A DNA stretch of 64,000 bases from Flavobacterium eburneipallidum (GCF_027111355.2 NZ_CP114291.2:2914001-2978000), one strand, 5' to 3'. Positions 9,440 to 20,192 are shown, numbered from the stretch's first letter. The notes: generated by a model not told the origin, from the letters alone. Numbers and translations: made by a program.

Positions 9440-11917
9440 TTATTTTGATTTAAAATGATATACTTTATTGGCTTGGGTATCAAAATCAAATAACTGTGTT
9501 TTACCTAATAAGAGTGATTTTAATTCAGCCTTTTCATTAATGAGAGGCTCTTTAATAATATTACGTTTGTATAATGGATTTGGATTTTCTATAGTTTCAG
9601 ACACCTTGGTTAATGCAACCTCACTATGCAATTCGTTAGCCAATCTTAAACGACAGTTACCCCCTAGACTAGAATATACCGTTAATTCTACAATCTTGCT
9701 ATTCTCCCATTTAAAGTCTAATGTAAAACCCCCACGAGCGCACAATCCTTTTATTTCTCCTTTAGACCATTTTGTGGGCAGGGCGGGAAGCAAATAAATT
9801 GAACCGTCTTGACTTTGTAACAACATTTCTGCGATACCCGCTGTGCATCCAAAATTACCGTCAATTTGAAACGGTGGATGTGCGTCAAACAAATTCGGGT
9901 AAGTCCCACCTTTCTCTCCTTTTTTTTCTAATGGGGAAGGAGACAATTGATCTTCAATAAGTTTATAAGCTCTATCACCGTTAAGCAATCGAGCCCAAAA
10001 ATTAACTTTCCATCCCATAGACCAGCCTGTTGATTTATCACCACGATATTCGAGTGTGTGCTGTGCCGCTTGAAACAACTCCGGATGAACAAAAGGAGAA
10101 ATCTGGTTGCTTGGATAAAGACCGTACAAGTGGGAAATATGACGGTGTGTATCCTCTTTACGATCCCAATCCTCTAGCCATTCCTGCAATTGAGTATGTT
10201 GGCCAACTTGCATTGGAGCCAATCGCTGCTTCATTGTCTTTAATGTATCAGCAAAAGTTCCATCAACCTTTAAAATCGAAGAAGCTTCAATAAAATTAGA
10301 AAAAACATCAAATACGAGCTGATTATCCATAGTTGTTCCTGCCGTCATTGAAGTCCCTTTTGGGTGAGTATTCTCTGGAGACATTGAAGGCGTTACCACC
10401 AGCCATTTATATTTAGGATGCTCCTGTAACACATCTGAATAATACATGGCCGCTCCTTTTAGAATTGGATATACTTGAGATAAAAATTTCTTGTCACCAC
10501 TGTATAAATAATGTTGCCACAAGTGTTGGCTCAACCAAGCTCCTCCCATAGGCCACATACCATAGAAGGCTCCATCAACTGGTCCGGTAATTCGCCATAT
10601 ATCCGTGTTATGATGCATCATCCACCCACCAGCTCCATACATTTCTGTAGCTGTCTGCTTCCCCGTTTCAGACAAATCTTTTAACATCGCAAATAATGGT
10701 TCATGCATCTCGGGCAAATTGGTGACTTCTGCTGGCCAATAATTCATCTCCGTATTAATGTTTACGGTATATTTACTATCCCATGGCGGAGAATTTGAAC
10801 CATTCCAAATCCCTTGTAAATTGGCTGGTTGCGTTCCGGGACGGGATGAAGAAATAAGTAAATAACGTCCAAACTGAAAATACAACGACACTAATTGAGG
10901 GTCATTCTCTTTGGCAAATTCTGCAATTCTCTGATCAGTTGGTTTATTTACTGAATTGGTAACCCCTAGATCAAGTGAAACTCTATTGAAATATTTTTGA
11001 TAATCTGCTACGTGTTCTCTTTTAATTAAATTGTAACTTTTGTTTTTAGCTTTTAACAGGTAATTTGCTGCAATTTCTTTGGCATTTCCAGTCAGGTCTT
11101 TGTAGTTTTGGAAATTTGTTGCAATTGAAATTAAAATGGTAGCTGAATCTGCATTTGAAACAACTAACGAAGAATCCGTTTTAGCTAATTTTCCACCATC
11201 AATAACTGGAAAAAACCTAGCATTGAACTCAATTTTACCTTCTTTATTATCTACAGATTCACCTTTTCCGCTTAAAACAAGTTGATTAGCTTCTACTTGA
11301 AGTTGATTGGTTGTATGTGGACTAGTTGCTTTTAAGTCGAAGGTTATTTTTCCTTTTTTTGATGCCGTTAACCGAACTACAATTACTTGATCAATGGCAC
11401 TTGCATAATATTCGCGCTTATAAGTTACTCCGTCTTTCTGAAATGTTACAGTGCTAATCGCAGTTTTTAAATCGAGTTCCCTATAATAATTATTCACATT
11501 TTTTAAAGTCGGGAAATTCATCCACAAATCGCCTACAGTTTGATAAGACATCCCGTAATTGTTGTCGGCAAATGCTTTGCGTGGCACTTTGGACATTGTC
11601 AAAGTTTCTGCTTCTTTATATTTTTCTTCAAAAATTAATTTCCTAACCTGTGGTAAAATTTCACCAAACCCTTTTGGAATATTATTTCCTGGCTCACCTG
11701 CCCAAACGGTTTCCTCGTTTAATTGCAAATGCTCTAATTCAGGCGAACCAAAAACCATGGCTCCTAGTCTGCCATTACCTAGAGGCAAAGCTTCTTCCCA
11801 TCTTTCGGCTGGAGTATTATACCATAATTTTAGTAAATTATCACTTTTGATTTTTTCAACAGTAAAAGAAGCGGTTGTACACGCCAATAATAACAAACAA
11901 ATAATTTTACGAAACAT
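9440..11917 (-). CDS. GH95 glycoside hydrolase, second paralogue
   Basis: This is an 825-residue GH95 enzyme and the first gene of the minus-strand pectin operon. A short signal peptide (1-20) precedes LLKLWYNTPAERW and [10 protein letters not shown]. The [21 protein letters not shown] and [13 protein letters not shown] segments hold the conserved asparagine, acid and aspartate positions of the family. It differs from the 2477-5008 paralogue at many positions between these motifs, so the pair probably prefers different linkages or sugars (alpha-L-fucose versus alpha-L-galactose); this is inference. No T9SS tail is present, so a periplasmic location is likely. It is transcribed away from the HTCS regulator at 12356. 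Confidence 0.9.
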   Translation of the reverse strand: MFRKIICLLLLACTTASFTVEKIKSDNLLKLWYNTPAERWEEALPLGNGRLGAMVFGSPELEHLQLNEETVWAGEPGNNIPKGFGEILPQVRKLIFEEKYKEAETLTMSKVPRKAFADNNYGMSYQTVGDLWMNFPTLKNVNNYYRELDLKTAISTVTFQKDGVTYKREYYASAIDQVIVVRLTASKKGKITFDLKATSPHTTNQLQVEANQLVLSGKGESVDNKEGKIEFNARFFPVIDGGKLAKTDSSLVVSNADSATILISIATNFQNYKDLTGNAKEIAANYLLKAKNKSYNLIKREHVADYQKYFNRVSLDLGVTNSVNKPTDQRIAEFAKENDPQLVSLYFQFGRYLLISSSRPGTQPANLQGIWNGSNSPPWDSKYTVNINTEMNYWPAEVTNLPEMHEPLFAMLKDLSETGKQTATEMYGAGGWMMHHNTDIWRITGPVDGAFYGMWPMGGAWLSQHLWQHYLYSGDKKFLSQVYPILKGAAMYYSDVLQEHPKYKWLVVTPSMSPENTHPKGTSMTAGTTMDNQLVFDVFSNFIEASSILKVDGTFADTLKTMKQRLAPMQVGQHTQLQEWLEDWDRKEDTHRHISHLYGLYPSNQISPFVHPELFQAAQHTLEYRGDKSTGWSMGWKVNFWARLLNGDRAYKLIEDQLSPSPLEKKGEKGGTYPNLFDAHPPFQIDGNFGCTAGIAEMLLQSQDGSIYLLPALPTKWSKGEIKGLCARGGFTLDFKWENSKIVELTVYSSLGGNCRLRLANELHSEVALTKVSETIENPNPLYKRNIIKEPLINEKAELKSLLLGKTQLFDFDTQANKVYHFKSK

Positions 11918-12355
11918 CTTTATATTTTAAGCTACAAAACTAACGGCATTAACAAAGAAGTGTGTGGGCAATTCACATTATATTAGGGGGTATTTCACAG
12001 CACTATTTTGTAAATTGATTATTTTTAGGCTATTTAACAATAACTAAAATGTATGGAATGATTAAGAAAAAAAACACTTTAAAAAACATAAAATACTACT
12101 ATACAAACCATTAACATCTTACTATTTATAAAACAGTAATTAATTTTGTGAATTGATACATAAAAAGTATTTTGAGGATAGATAAAATTTATAAGTTTTA
12201 GAGTCAGTACCCCAACTACATATTTGTAAAAATCATTTATCTTTGAATTAATCAACTAAAACATCCCCAGAAAAAATTCAATTCAGTTTGAAGATAAATT
12301 AGAATACGAAGATTTCAAATCATTGAAATTTTTCTAAAATTATTAATGCAATTCA
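11918..12355. promoter_or_regulatory. divergent regulatory region of the pectin locus
   Basis: This 438 bp AT-rich gap separates the pectin operon from its HTCS regulator, so it should hold both promoters and the regulator's operator. On the plus strand TATCTTTG (12238-12245) fits the Bacteroidota -7 box TAnnTTTG, about 110 nt before the HTCS start, but no good -33 TTTG stands 17-20 bp upstream. On the minus strand TAGTTTTG (complement of 11935-11942) lies about 18 nt from the GH95 start. No clear direct repeat that would mark an AraC-type operator was seen. No open reading frame of note is present. Confidence 0.45.
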
Positions 12356-15300
12356 ATGAAATTATTCACAAAATTTTTTTTTTTATTTTTCATGGCACTT
12401 CAATCCTTAATGGGAATAAGAGCGCAGCAAAATTATTCATACGAACATTTTTTGGTTGAAAATGGTCTTCCGCACAATAGAATTAATCAAATAATCCAAG
12501 ATAAAAAAGGCTTTATTTGGTTGGCAACATACAATGGCATTAGTAAATATGATGGCTATTCTTTCAAAAATTACAAGCCTACATCTATTAACAAAGTATT
12601 TATAAAAAGTAATCGGATAAATCAAATTGTTGAAGATTCAAATAATCGAATTTGGATAAAAACCAACTCTGATAAATCAAACACATACTGCTTTAATCCT
12701 GAAACTGAAACTTTTTGGAGTACCGATCTAATCGCAAATACTTCTAAAGAAGGATTTCCTTTAAACAAAATCAAAGTAAATAAATCTGGATATGTTTGGT
12801 TATTGTCTAAAACTGAAGGATGTATTCTTGTGTATGATTTATTATTTTCAACCAAAGTTTATAATAAAAAACATAAAAATCTTGATGCATCGACCGTTAA
12901 TTCCGTATATGAAGACAGCAAAAAAAATTCCTGGCTGTTAACAAACAATGGGATAACTTTGGTAAAAAAAAATAATCTTGACAGGACTGTAAATTACTTC
13001 TCCAGTCACAATCAACAAAAAAAATCTTTTTACACAGCTATTGAATTAGATGATGAAATTTGGTTCAGTGGTTCAAATGGCATAATTGCTAAATATTCAA
13101 AAGTAAGCAATACCTTCAAAACACAAAAATTAGAATTGAATTCTGATATAATTAGTCTAGAAAAACTAAACGAGAATACAATTCTTGCTGTAACAAACCA
13201 ACAAGGTTTTTGTACCATTAATATATATACTGGTAACATACAAATTTATAATTCAAGATCAAATCCACAGATAAAAACGTCTAATCTTGTCCCAATTGCC
13301 ATAACTAAAAACAATCAATTTTGGTTTGCAAATGATAACCAAAAAGGAATTTATCTATTTGATTTTATAGTACAAAAACTTTTCTATTTCAATTCAAATC
13401 AAAAAAATAAAGAGAAATATGCTATTTCTACAGCAGCTCGGGTGGTTACTAATAAAAAAGGTGAAATCTGGGTTCAACCCAATGAAGGTGATTTTTCAAA
13501 ATACGATCCAATTAAGCATCAACTAATCTCCTTTATACCTCCACCACTTTCATTTTTTGGAAATTTCACTAATAATTTTAATGCTCCTTTTTTTGACAAA
13601 CAAGATAACTTATGGTATAGTTTTCAATCATCAGGTCTTATTAAAGTGGTCTTTATCGATAATAACTTCAAACCATACCAAAACCAAAAAAACACTAATT
13701 CATCACACTCAACAATAAAAGACGTAAGATGTATTATTCAAAAAAAAGATGGAAATATTTTGGTTAGTACCAAGCAAAATCAATTTTTTATTCTGGATAA
13801 AAATTTGAATAAAATTGGATGTCTTTCTCCTTCTGGTCAATTAAAAGAAAACTCGGTATGGAATAAGGCAGGCTATAACATAATTGAAGATTCACAGTCT
13901 AACATCTGGATTGGTACCAGAGGAGATGGACTATACAAATTAATCCCGCAAAGCAAACCCTTTACATACAAAGTCCTGCATTTTAAAAATGAAGTATCAA
14001 ACCCATATAGTCTGACAAACAATGATATCTATTCTGTTTTTCAAGACATAAACAACCGAATCTGGATTGGAACCCTAGATGGACTGAATCTCGTTGCATC
14101 AAATCCATCCGAAACCACACGATTTATAAGTTATAAGAACGAATGGAAAACCTACCCTATAGACAATTTTAACAAAATTCGCTGCATAAAACAATCTGGT
14201 GATGGGATAATATATATTGGTACTACTAATGGATTGCTTACATTTGACCCTAGTACTATAACAAATAATCTTTCTAAAATAAAAAGTAATGTAAATAGCT
14301 TAAAATTACATAAAAACTTAATTTCCAATGACATAATTGACCTTTGCATTAATAAACAAAATGTATTTATTGCTACAACAGATGGAGGCATCAACAAAGT
14401 GATCAAAAAGGATGATTTTGGTTTTCCGCTTGCATTCAAAAATTATGGGCAGCAAGATGGATTACCAACTGAAAATATACTTTCTCTATTAAAAGACCTA
14501 GATGGTAATATCTGGATAACTTCGGATAATAGTCTCACCCGCTTTTATCCTGGTAAAGAATTGTTCGAAGTATATCCAGAAATAAAATGGATTATGGATG
14601 GGCATAATTTTTCTGAAGCAACCAGATTCTGTTTAAATAGTGGCGAGCTACTTTTGGGGTATTCAGGAGGTATATTACATTTCTTCCCTGATCAAATCAA
14701 AACCAACAATTTTTCACCGTATTTGGCAATTACCAAATTCAAGCTTCTAAACCAAAAAAGTACTGAAAATAAAGAATCTAACATTAATTTGTCTATTGAC
14801 AACAGTAAAAATTTAATCCTGAAATATGACCAAAATTTCTTCTCTATCGAATTTGCTGCATTGGATTTTAAAAATCCCTCAAACATTAAATATGCCTATA
14901 AGCTCGAAGGATTTGACAGAAATTGGAACTATATTCAAAATCAAAGAACAGCAATTTATACCAATGTTCCCAAAGGCGATTATGTTTTTAAAGTAAAATC
15001 AACTAATAGCCAAGGAATTTGGGCTTCGAATGAAAGACAACTTCCTATCACCATCAAACCATCTATCTGGAACACTACCTTTTTCCAGATATTATATGTA
15101 ATACTAGCAGTAGCAATACTCCTGCTTATTAATTATACCTTGAATACAATATATCGTTTAAAGACTAATGTAAAATTAGAAAAGAAAATGTCTGATATGA
15201 AACAAAAGTTTTTTATTGATATATCTCATGAAATACGTACTCCACTTACCCTTATTACAGCTCCAATTGATTATCTTATCCATGACATCAGGACACCCGA

Positions 15301-16738
15301 ATCTGTTAAGAATCAACTCACTTATATAGCACAAAGTTCAAATCGATTATTGAGATTAGTCAATCAAGTTTTAGACTATCGTAAATTTCAAGATGTTAAT
15401 ATTAGAGTTTCTGAAATAAATGTAGCAGAATTTACAAGAGATATTTATAATGATTTTTTTGAAATAGCAAAAGAACAAGAAATAAACTTTACTTTCAATG
15501 AGGAGATTGGCAATACTAAAATATGGGCAGATCGTAATGGATTTGAAATGATACTTATGAACCTGTTGTCAAATGCCTTCAAATACACTCCAAAAGGAAA
15601 GTCTATTGCCGTAAGTATCACTAAAAACGAAAAACAAATTGGCATCCATATTAATGATCAAGGAATAGGAATATCTAAAGAGAAACAGCACAATATTTTT
15701 ACAAGATTTGTTTCCTTTAATGATAAAAGAAGTAATCCAAGTACTGGTATTGGACTATCATTGGTCAAAGAACTTGTCGAAAAGCATAATGCTAGGTTAG
15801 ATTTAATTAGCGAGCCCGACAAAGGGAGTATTTTTTCTGTGTACTTTAATCTTGGAAAAGAACATTTTTCTAATGATGTGATTTTCGAATTAGAGGAAAG
15901 TAAACAAGAACCATTAAATAATAGTGACCTAACACAAAAACTACCTTCTAAAAAACAAAAGGAACAAATTAAAATTTTAGTGGTTGAAGATGATGCTAAA
16001 TTACGAGCATTTATAAAAAATATTCTCGAAAGTGATTACCACGTCCTAGAAGCAGATAATGGAGAAATGGGCTTTCAATTGACGATTGAAGAATCTCCTG
16101 ATTTCATAATTAGCGACATAATGATGCCAAAACTAAATGGTATTGATCTTTTGAAAAAAATTAGAAAAAACATTGAAACCAGTCATGTTCCAGTTATTCT
16201 ACTCACGGCAAAAACTAATATTGAAAGTAAACTTGAAGGCTTGACTTATGGCGCTGACGATTACATAACCAAACCTTTTAGCGTTTCTTATTTTAAAGCA
16301 CGAATAGAAAACCTGCTTAATCAAAGAAAAAGACTACAAGATATTTTTGGTGCCATTGACCCGAATCAGGCTGACGAATTTAATCCTAAACCACATTTAA
16401 TAACCGATCAGGATGAAGAAATAATGAAAAAAGTAATGGTAATTATTGAACAAAATATTGATAACAACAAATTTTCGGCTGAAAGTTTAGGACCATTGAT
16501 TGGACTCAATCGAACTACTTTCTTCTACAAAATTAAGAGCCTTACAGGCTATTCCCCAGTTGAATTTATACGTGATATTAGACTAAAAAGAGCTGCACAA
16601 TTAATAATCAGCAGCCAACTGCTCATAAAAGAAATTGCTTATATGAGCGGTTTTTCAGATATGAAATATTTTAGTAAATCCTTCAAAAATAAATATTTGG
16701 TAACTCCATTAGAATACCGTAAACAAAACAAACAGTAG
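12356..16738 (+). CDS. hybrid two-component system regulator (HTCS)
   Basis: This 1460-residue protein joins sensor, kinase, receiver and DNA-binding parts in one chain. A signal peptide (1-24) is followed by about 14 reg_prop-type beta-propeller repeats (DKKGFIWLATYNG, DSQSNIWIGTRGDG, DINNRIWIGTLDG) and a Y_Y_Y domain (about 830-900), all periplasmic. A membrane helix spans about 905-930. HisKA carries the phospho-acceptor in DISHEIRTPL (His958), with HATPase motifs NLLSNAFKYT and GIGLSLVKEL. The receiver (about 1205-1320) has its phosphorylated aspartate in SDIMMP (Asp1254). An AraC-type HTH closes the protein (about 1355-1455, ending YRKQNK). Such proteins bind an oligosaccharide in the periplasm and switch on the adjacent locus; here the divergent pectin genes are the obvious target. 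Confidence 0.95.
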   Translation: MKLFTKFFFLFFMALQSLMGIRAQQNYSYEHFLVENGLPHNRINQIIQDKKGFIWLATYNGISKYDGYSFKNYKPTSINKVFIKSNRINQIVEDSNNRIWIKTNSDKSNTYCFNPETETFWSTDLIANTSKEGFPLNKIKVNKSGYVWLLSKTEGCILVYDLLFSTKVYNKKHKNLDASTVNSVYEDSKKNSWLLTNNGITLVKKNNLDRTVNYFSSHNQQKKSFYTAIELDDEIWFSGSNGIIAKYSKVSNTFKTQKLELNSDIISLEKLNENTILAVTNQQGFCTINIYTGNIQIYNSRSNPQIKTSNLVPIAITKNNQFWFANDNQKGIYLFDFIVQKLFYFNSNQKNKEKYAISTAARVVTNKKGEIWVQPNEGDFSKYDPIKHQLISFIPPPLSFFGNFTNNFNAPFFDKQDNLWYSFQSSGLIKVVFIDNNFKPYQNQKNTNSSHSTIKDVRCIIQKKDGNILVSTKQNQFFILDKNLNKIGCLSPSGQLKENSVWNKAGYNIIEDSQSNIWIGTRGDGLYKLIPQSKPFTYKVLHFKNEVSNPYSLTNNDIYSVFQDINNRIWIGTLDGLNLVASNPSETTRFISYKNEWKTYPIDNFNKIRCIKQSGDGIIYIGTTNGLLTFDPSTITNNLSKIKSNVNSLKLHKNLISNDIIDLCINKQNVFIATTDGGINKVIKKDDFGFPLAFKNYGQQDGLPTENILSLLKDLDGNIWITSDNSLTRFYPGKELFEVYPEIKWIMDGHNFSEATRFCLNSGELLLGYSGGILHFFPDQIKTNNFSPYLAITKFKLLNQKSTENKESNINLSIDNSKNLILKYDQNFFSIEFAALDFKNPSNIKYAYKLEGFDRNWNYIQNQRTAIYTNVPKGDYVFKVKSTNSQGIWASNERQLPITIKPSIWNTTFFQILYVILAVAILLLINYTLNTIYRLKTNVKLEKKMSDMKQKFFIDISHEIRTPLTLITAPIDYLIHDIRTPESVKNQLTYIAQSSNRLLRLVNQVLDYRKFQDVNIRVSEINVAEFTRDIYNDFFEIAKEQEINFTFNEEIGNTKIWADRNGFEMILMNLLSNAFKYTPKGKSIAVSITKNEKQIGIHINDQGIGISKEKQHNIFTRFVSFNDKRSNPSTGIGLSLVKELVEKHNARLDLISEPDKGSIFSVYFNLGKEHFSNDVIFELEESKQEPLNNSDLTQKLPSKKQKEQIKILVVEDDAKLRAFIKNILESDYHVLEADNGEMGFQLTIEESPDFIISDIMMPKLNGIDLLKKIRKNIETSHVPVILLTAKTNIESKLEGLTYGADDYITKPFSVSYFKARIENLLNQRKRLQDIFGAIDPNQADEFNPKPHLITDQDEEIMKKVMVIIEQNIDNNKFSAESLGPLIGLNRTTFFYKIKSLTGYSPVEFIRDIRLKRAAQLIISSQLLIKEIAYMSGFSDMKYFSKSFKNKYLVTPLEYRKQNKQ

Positions 16739-16791
16739 CTTTTAGCTAATAGAACCATTTTATCTAACAAATATTAACAACAAAAATAGAT

Positions 16792-17589
16792 ATGGATTTA
16801 AAATTAAAAAATAAAGTTGTAGTTGTATCAGGTTCAGCTGGTAAAAAAGGAAGCATTGGCGAAACCATCATTAGGCGATTGGCAGATGAAGGTGCAATAC
16901 CAGTACTTGTGGACAGAAACAACAGAGGATATGACTACGCAGAAGAACTCCAAAAAAGAGGAGTCGACGCCTTGTTTGTCCCGTCCGATGTAACCAATCC
17001 AGAGGCAATGGAAAATGCTGTAAAAAAGATTGTTGAAAAATATGAAAGAATCGATGCAGTCATCAACAATGTCGGCGTAAATGACGGCGCTGGTTTGGAA
17101 TCCAGCTACGAAGACTTCATGAATTCTTTGAAACTAAACGTAGTCAGCTATTTTTTATTGGCCAAATATTCACTTCCCTATCTAAAAGAATCAAAAGGGA
17201 ATATCCTAAACATAGGTTCCAAAGTGGCTTTAACAGGACAAGGAGGAACTTCGGGTTATGCTGCCGCAAAAGGTGGAGTGCTCGGATTGACCAGAGAATG
17301 GGCAGTCGATTTGATTCAGTATGGAATTCGCTCCAATGCTATTATTATTGCCGAAAGTTATACACCAGCATACGAAGATTGGATTAAAACACTAACGGAC
17401 GGAAAAACCGTTTTGAAAAAAATAAATAAAAGCATTCCGCTTGAGGGAAGAATGACCAAAACGGAAGAAATAGCAGATACCGCTCTTTTTATTATTTCAG
17501 ACCGTTCTTCGCACACTACTGGGCAATTTGTATTCGTTGATGGAGGATACGTTCATTTAGATCGAGCTTTAATCAATGATATAAATTAG
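16792..17589 (+). CDS. SDR-family sugar dehydrogenase-like oxidoreductase
   Basis: This 265-residue Rossmann-fold short-chain dehydrogenase starts 53 bp after the HTCS gene. The nucleotide loop reads SGSAGKKGSIGE, a looser form of the classical TGxxxGxG. NNVG matches the NNAG motif; serine in NIGSK and the YxxxK pair in GYAAAKG complete the catalytic set. The C-terminal FVDGGY is typical. The overall look resembles L-fucose dehydrogenase-type enzymes. With two GH95 enzymes in the locus, oxidation of a released L-sugar is a reasonable guess, but the substrate is not shown by the sequence. It is cytosolic, with no signal peptide. Confidence 0.75.
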   Translation: MDLKLKNKVVVVSGSAGKKGSIGETIIRRLADEGAIPVLVDRNNRGYDYAEELQKRGVDALFVPSDVTNPEAMENAVKKIVEKYERIDAVINNVGVNDGAGLESSYEDFMNSLKLNVVSYFLLAKYSLPYLKESKGNILNIGSKVALTGQGGTSGYAAAKGGVLGLTREWAVDLIQYGIRSNAIIIAESYTPAYEDWIKTLTDGKTVLKKINKSIPLEGRMTKTEEIADTALFIISDRSSHTTGQFVFVDGGYVHLDRALINDIN

Positions 17590-18198
17590 AAAAAAATGTG
17601 GCAACCGAATTAATGTTTATAGCATTTGAAATTGATTTGAGCATAATTAAACATGTTTAAAAAACAAAAGATTGTTATATTTAGAAGATATAATTAACAC
17701 CTGAACACTATTCATAACAATCGCTCCAAATTCTCTTTAAGATAGTCCAAGTACTATTTCAAAGATAAATTTGAGTTCTAATCTACTCCCATTCACTTTT
17801 AAATTTCATAATTTATCATTAAATTTTATTTTATTTATGTTAATTATTTCAAATTAAAATTTTGAATTTAACATTGAATTTATTGTTAAAAACCTAGTCT
17901 AAATGTAATGCTAAAACGACAGAACAAAAACACAAAAATACATACTATTAAATAAATACACTTAAAACTTAAGTCTATCAAAAAAAGTTAAAATTAGAAT
18001 TAGGTTTTCGATTAAAGCCTCATCCAGTCCACTAAAATAGTTCAAATCCACATTTTTTAAAAATGAATAATAATTTCCTATTGTCTTACGATTAGTAATA
18101 GTTAGAAATTAAAAGACAAAGTATTCCTTTTAAGGACATCTTTTATTCCTAAAATTGGTAATGTATACTTTTAAGTTAAATTTAAAGAACAAATTACC
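17590..18198. other. gene-free AT-rich gap
   Basis: This 609 bp stretch has no convincing reading frame on either strand and is very AT-rich. No tRNA, clear terminator hairpin or long repeat was recognised. It lies between the end of the pectin locus and an excisionase-like HTH gene, so it could be decayed remnant of a mobile element, but no remnant protein could be read. Confidence 0.4.
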
Positions 18199-18522
18199 AT
18201 GAAGCCATTTACTTTTGACCAAATACCTATTTTGATGAACAAACTTCATGAAAAATTAGAGCATTTGGAAAAACTTATTGTAAAAATCTCTATTAAAACA
18301 GAAGATAAAGAAGATATTCTAAATATTGAAGAAGCATCTAAACTTTTAAATCTATCGATATCAACTATCTATAGTAAAGTAAGTAAGAGAGAAATTCCAG
18401 TTAATAAACAAGGTAAACGTATTTATTTCTACAAGCATGAGTTAATGCAATGGATTAAATCAGGTCGAATAAAGACTTATTTAGAAATCGAAAATGAAAT
18501 TGATAAAAGGTCCAAAATCTAG
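18199..18522 (+). CDS. helix-turn-helix (excisionase-family) DNA-binding protein
   Basis: This 107-residue protein has a short coiled N-terminus (LHEKLEHLEKLIVKI) followed by a HTH_17/excisionase-type domain (about residues 40-90). The motif NIEEASKLLNLSISTIYSKV gives the helix-turn-helix, and GKRIYFYKHELMQWI gives the wing. Such proteins are common in integrative elements of Bacteroidota as excisionases or small regulators, but no integrase gene is in view here. It stands alone between long gaps. A role in phage or island biology is possible but not shown. Confidence 0.75.
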   Translation: MKPFTFDQIPILMNKLHEKLEHLEKLIVKISIKTEDKEDILNIEEASKLLNLSISTIYSKVSKREIPVNKQGKRIYFYKHELMQWIKSGRIKTYLEIENEIDKRSKI

Positions 18523-18719
18523 TATTAACTTTAGATTTTTGACCTTTTTACTTTTTAACCTTCATTGCCAAAAATTCTGATCATAAATGATTTAGATTTT
18601 TTATGTTAGCGATATAATCAATATTTAAAGTTTATAACTATTTTTGTACAAACAACTCCCATGAGTTATGTTATTCTTAATAAGGATACTTTGCTTTATT
18701 TTGTGATAGTTTGCTTTAA

Positions 18720-18739
18720 ATTGTACCATAATTGTACCA
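18720..18739. repeat. paired 9-bp direct repeat ATTGTACCA
   Basis: ATTGTACCA occurs at 18720-18728 and again at 18731-18739, separated by two bases. It lies between the excisionase-like gene and the 18796 gene, in a 273 bp gap otherwise free of genes. The pair could be a binding site for a dimeric protein or a recombinase core; neither is established. Confidence 0.5.
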
Positions 18740-18795
18740 CTAAAGTTGAAAATTCTATTAAAATAAGGAATGTTATTTTCTGTATTGGGAAGTAA

Positions 18796-19155
<360 letters not shown>

Positions 19156-19243
19156 ATTTATTTGCTATCAAAACTGTCATCAATTTTGCAGTATCAAAAA
19201 ATGATTGTAGCTTTGAAAAAATCGATTAGACAGCCCCTTTTTT

Positions 19244-19978
19244 ATGAAAAAATACTATCTACACAACGGAACTGAAAGCAGCGGTCCTTTTGATATAGAA
19301 GAATTGAAAGCTAAAAACATCACTACCAAAACACCCGTGTGGTTCGATGGTATGGAACGCTGGAAAACAGCTGGTGAAATCGATGAATTGGTAAACATTT
19401 TTATCAGTATTCCTCCTATTGAAACTCTCATAACAGAAAAATCAATAACTCTAACACAAAAAACAGAAGGAGACGAAGACACTAAAGAAAAAACCATCTT
19501 GGGGCTTTCTAAAACTAGTTTTTGGGTGGTATCGGTTATCTTAATTGTAGCCATTGGAACTGTTGTATTCAATACTTTACAAGAAAACCGAAGACGTGAA
19601 TTAGAACTAAAAAACCATAAAACAGAAATTGAAAATCATCAATACGAATTGAAGCAAAAAGAAATAGAAGAGCAAAAAATTCAGATGGAAATTCAAGAAA
19701 AATTAGAAGCGGAACGAATAATCAAAGAAAAAAAGGAAAATACCAACCATAGACTTTCAGAAATAGCACAGTTAGTAACCCAATACCAAACAAATATTGT
19801 TGAGTTTGAAAAAAAACTGAAAGAAACTGCTGGTTTCAAATTATTAAGAACTGCTTCGGAGAAAAAAGAACAAATGAGTTTGTTGCAAAAAAATATTGAT
19901 TCACTCAAAACTGAAATCAACCACCTAAAAAGCGAATCCGACCAACTGAAACTAGAACTAGAAAAACTGCCTAAATAA
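19244..19978 (+). CDS. GYF_2-domain membrane protein with coiled coil
   Basis: This 244-residue protein begins with a GYF_2 domain (about residues 1-55: YYLHNGTESSGPFDIEEL, then TPVWFDGMERWKTAGE), a module thought to bind proline-rich peptides. A linker leads to one membrane helix (about 88-108, SFWVVSVILIVAIGTVVF), then a long Glu/Lys-rich coiled coil to the C-terminus. The GYF_2 domain is probably cytosolic and the coiled coil on the other side of the membrane, though topology is inferred. No partner is evident from the neighbours. Confidence 0.8.
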   Translation: MKKYYLHNGTESSGPFDIEELKAKNITTKTPVWFDGMERWKTAGEIDELVNIFISIPPIETLITEKSITLTQKTEGDEDTKEKTILGLSKTSFWVVSVILIVAIGTVVFNTLQENRRRELELKNHKTEIENHQYELKQKEIEEQKIQMEIQEKLEAERIIKEKKENTNHRLSEIAQLVTQYQTNIVEFEKKLKETAGFKLLRTASEKKEQMSLLQKNIDSLKTEINHLKSESDQLKLELEKLPK

Positions 19979-20192
19979 TTGCAAAAAAAACGTGAAATGC
20001 TATTTAGCTTTTTCTTCAATTTGTTCCGATTTCAGCTTGATTTGCATTATTCTTAATATAAAAAACCAAAATTACCAACTTTTAGCTATTTTTAAATAAA
20101 ACAGATTAATTATTATCATATAAATTCGATAAATTGTGTTTTTTTTTCAATATTTGTATAACATCAAATAACGTTATAAAAAACACTTCCCT

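Noticed and set aside
11559-11930. 123-codon plus-strand frame inside the GH95 gene
   Set aside because: It lies opposite conserved GH95 motifs and has no recognisable features.
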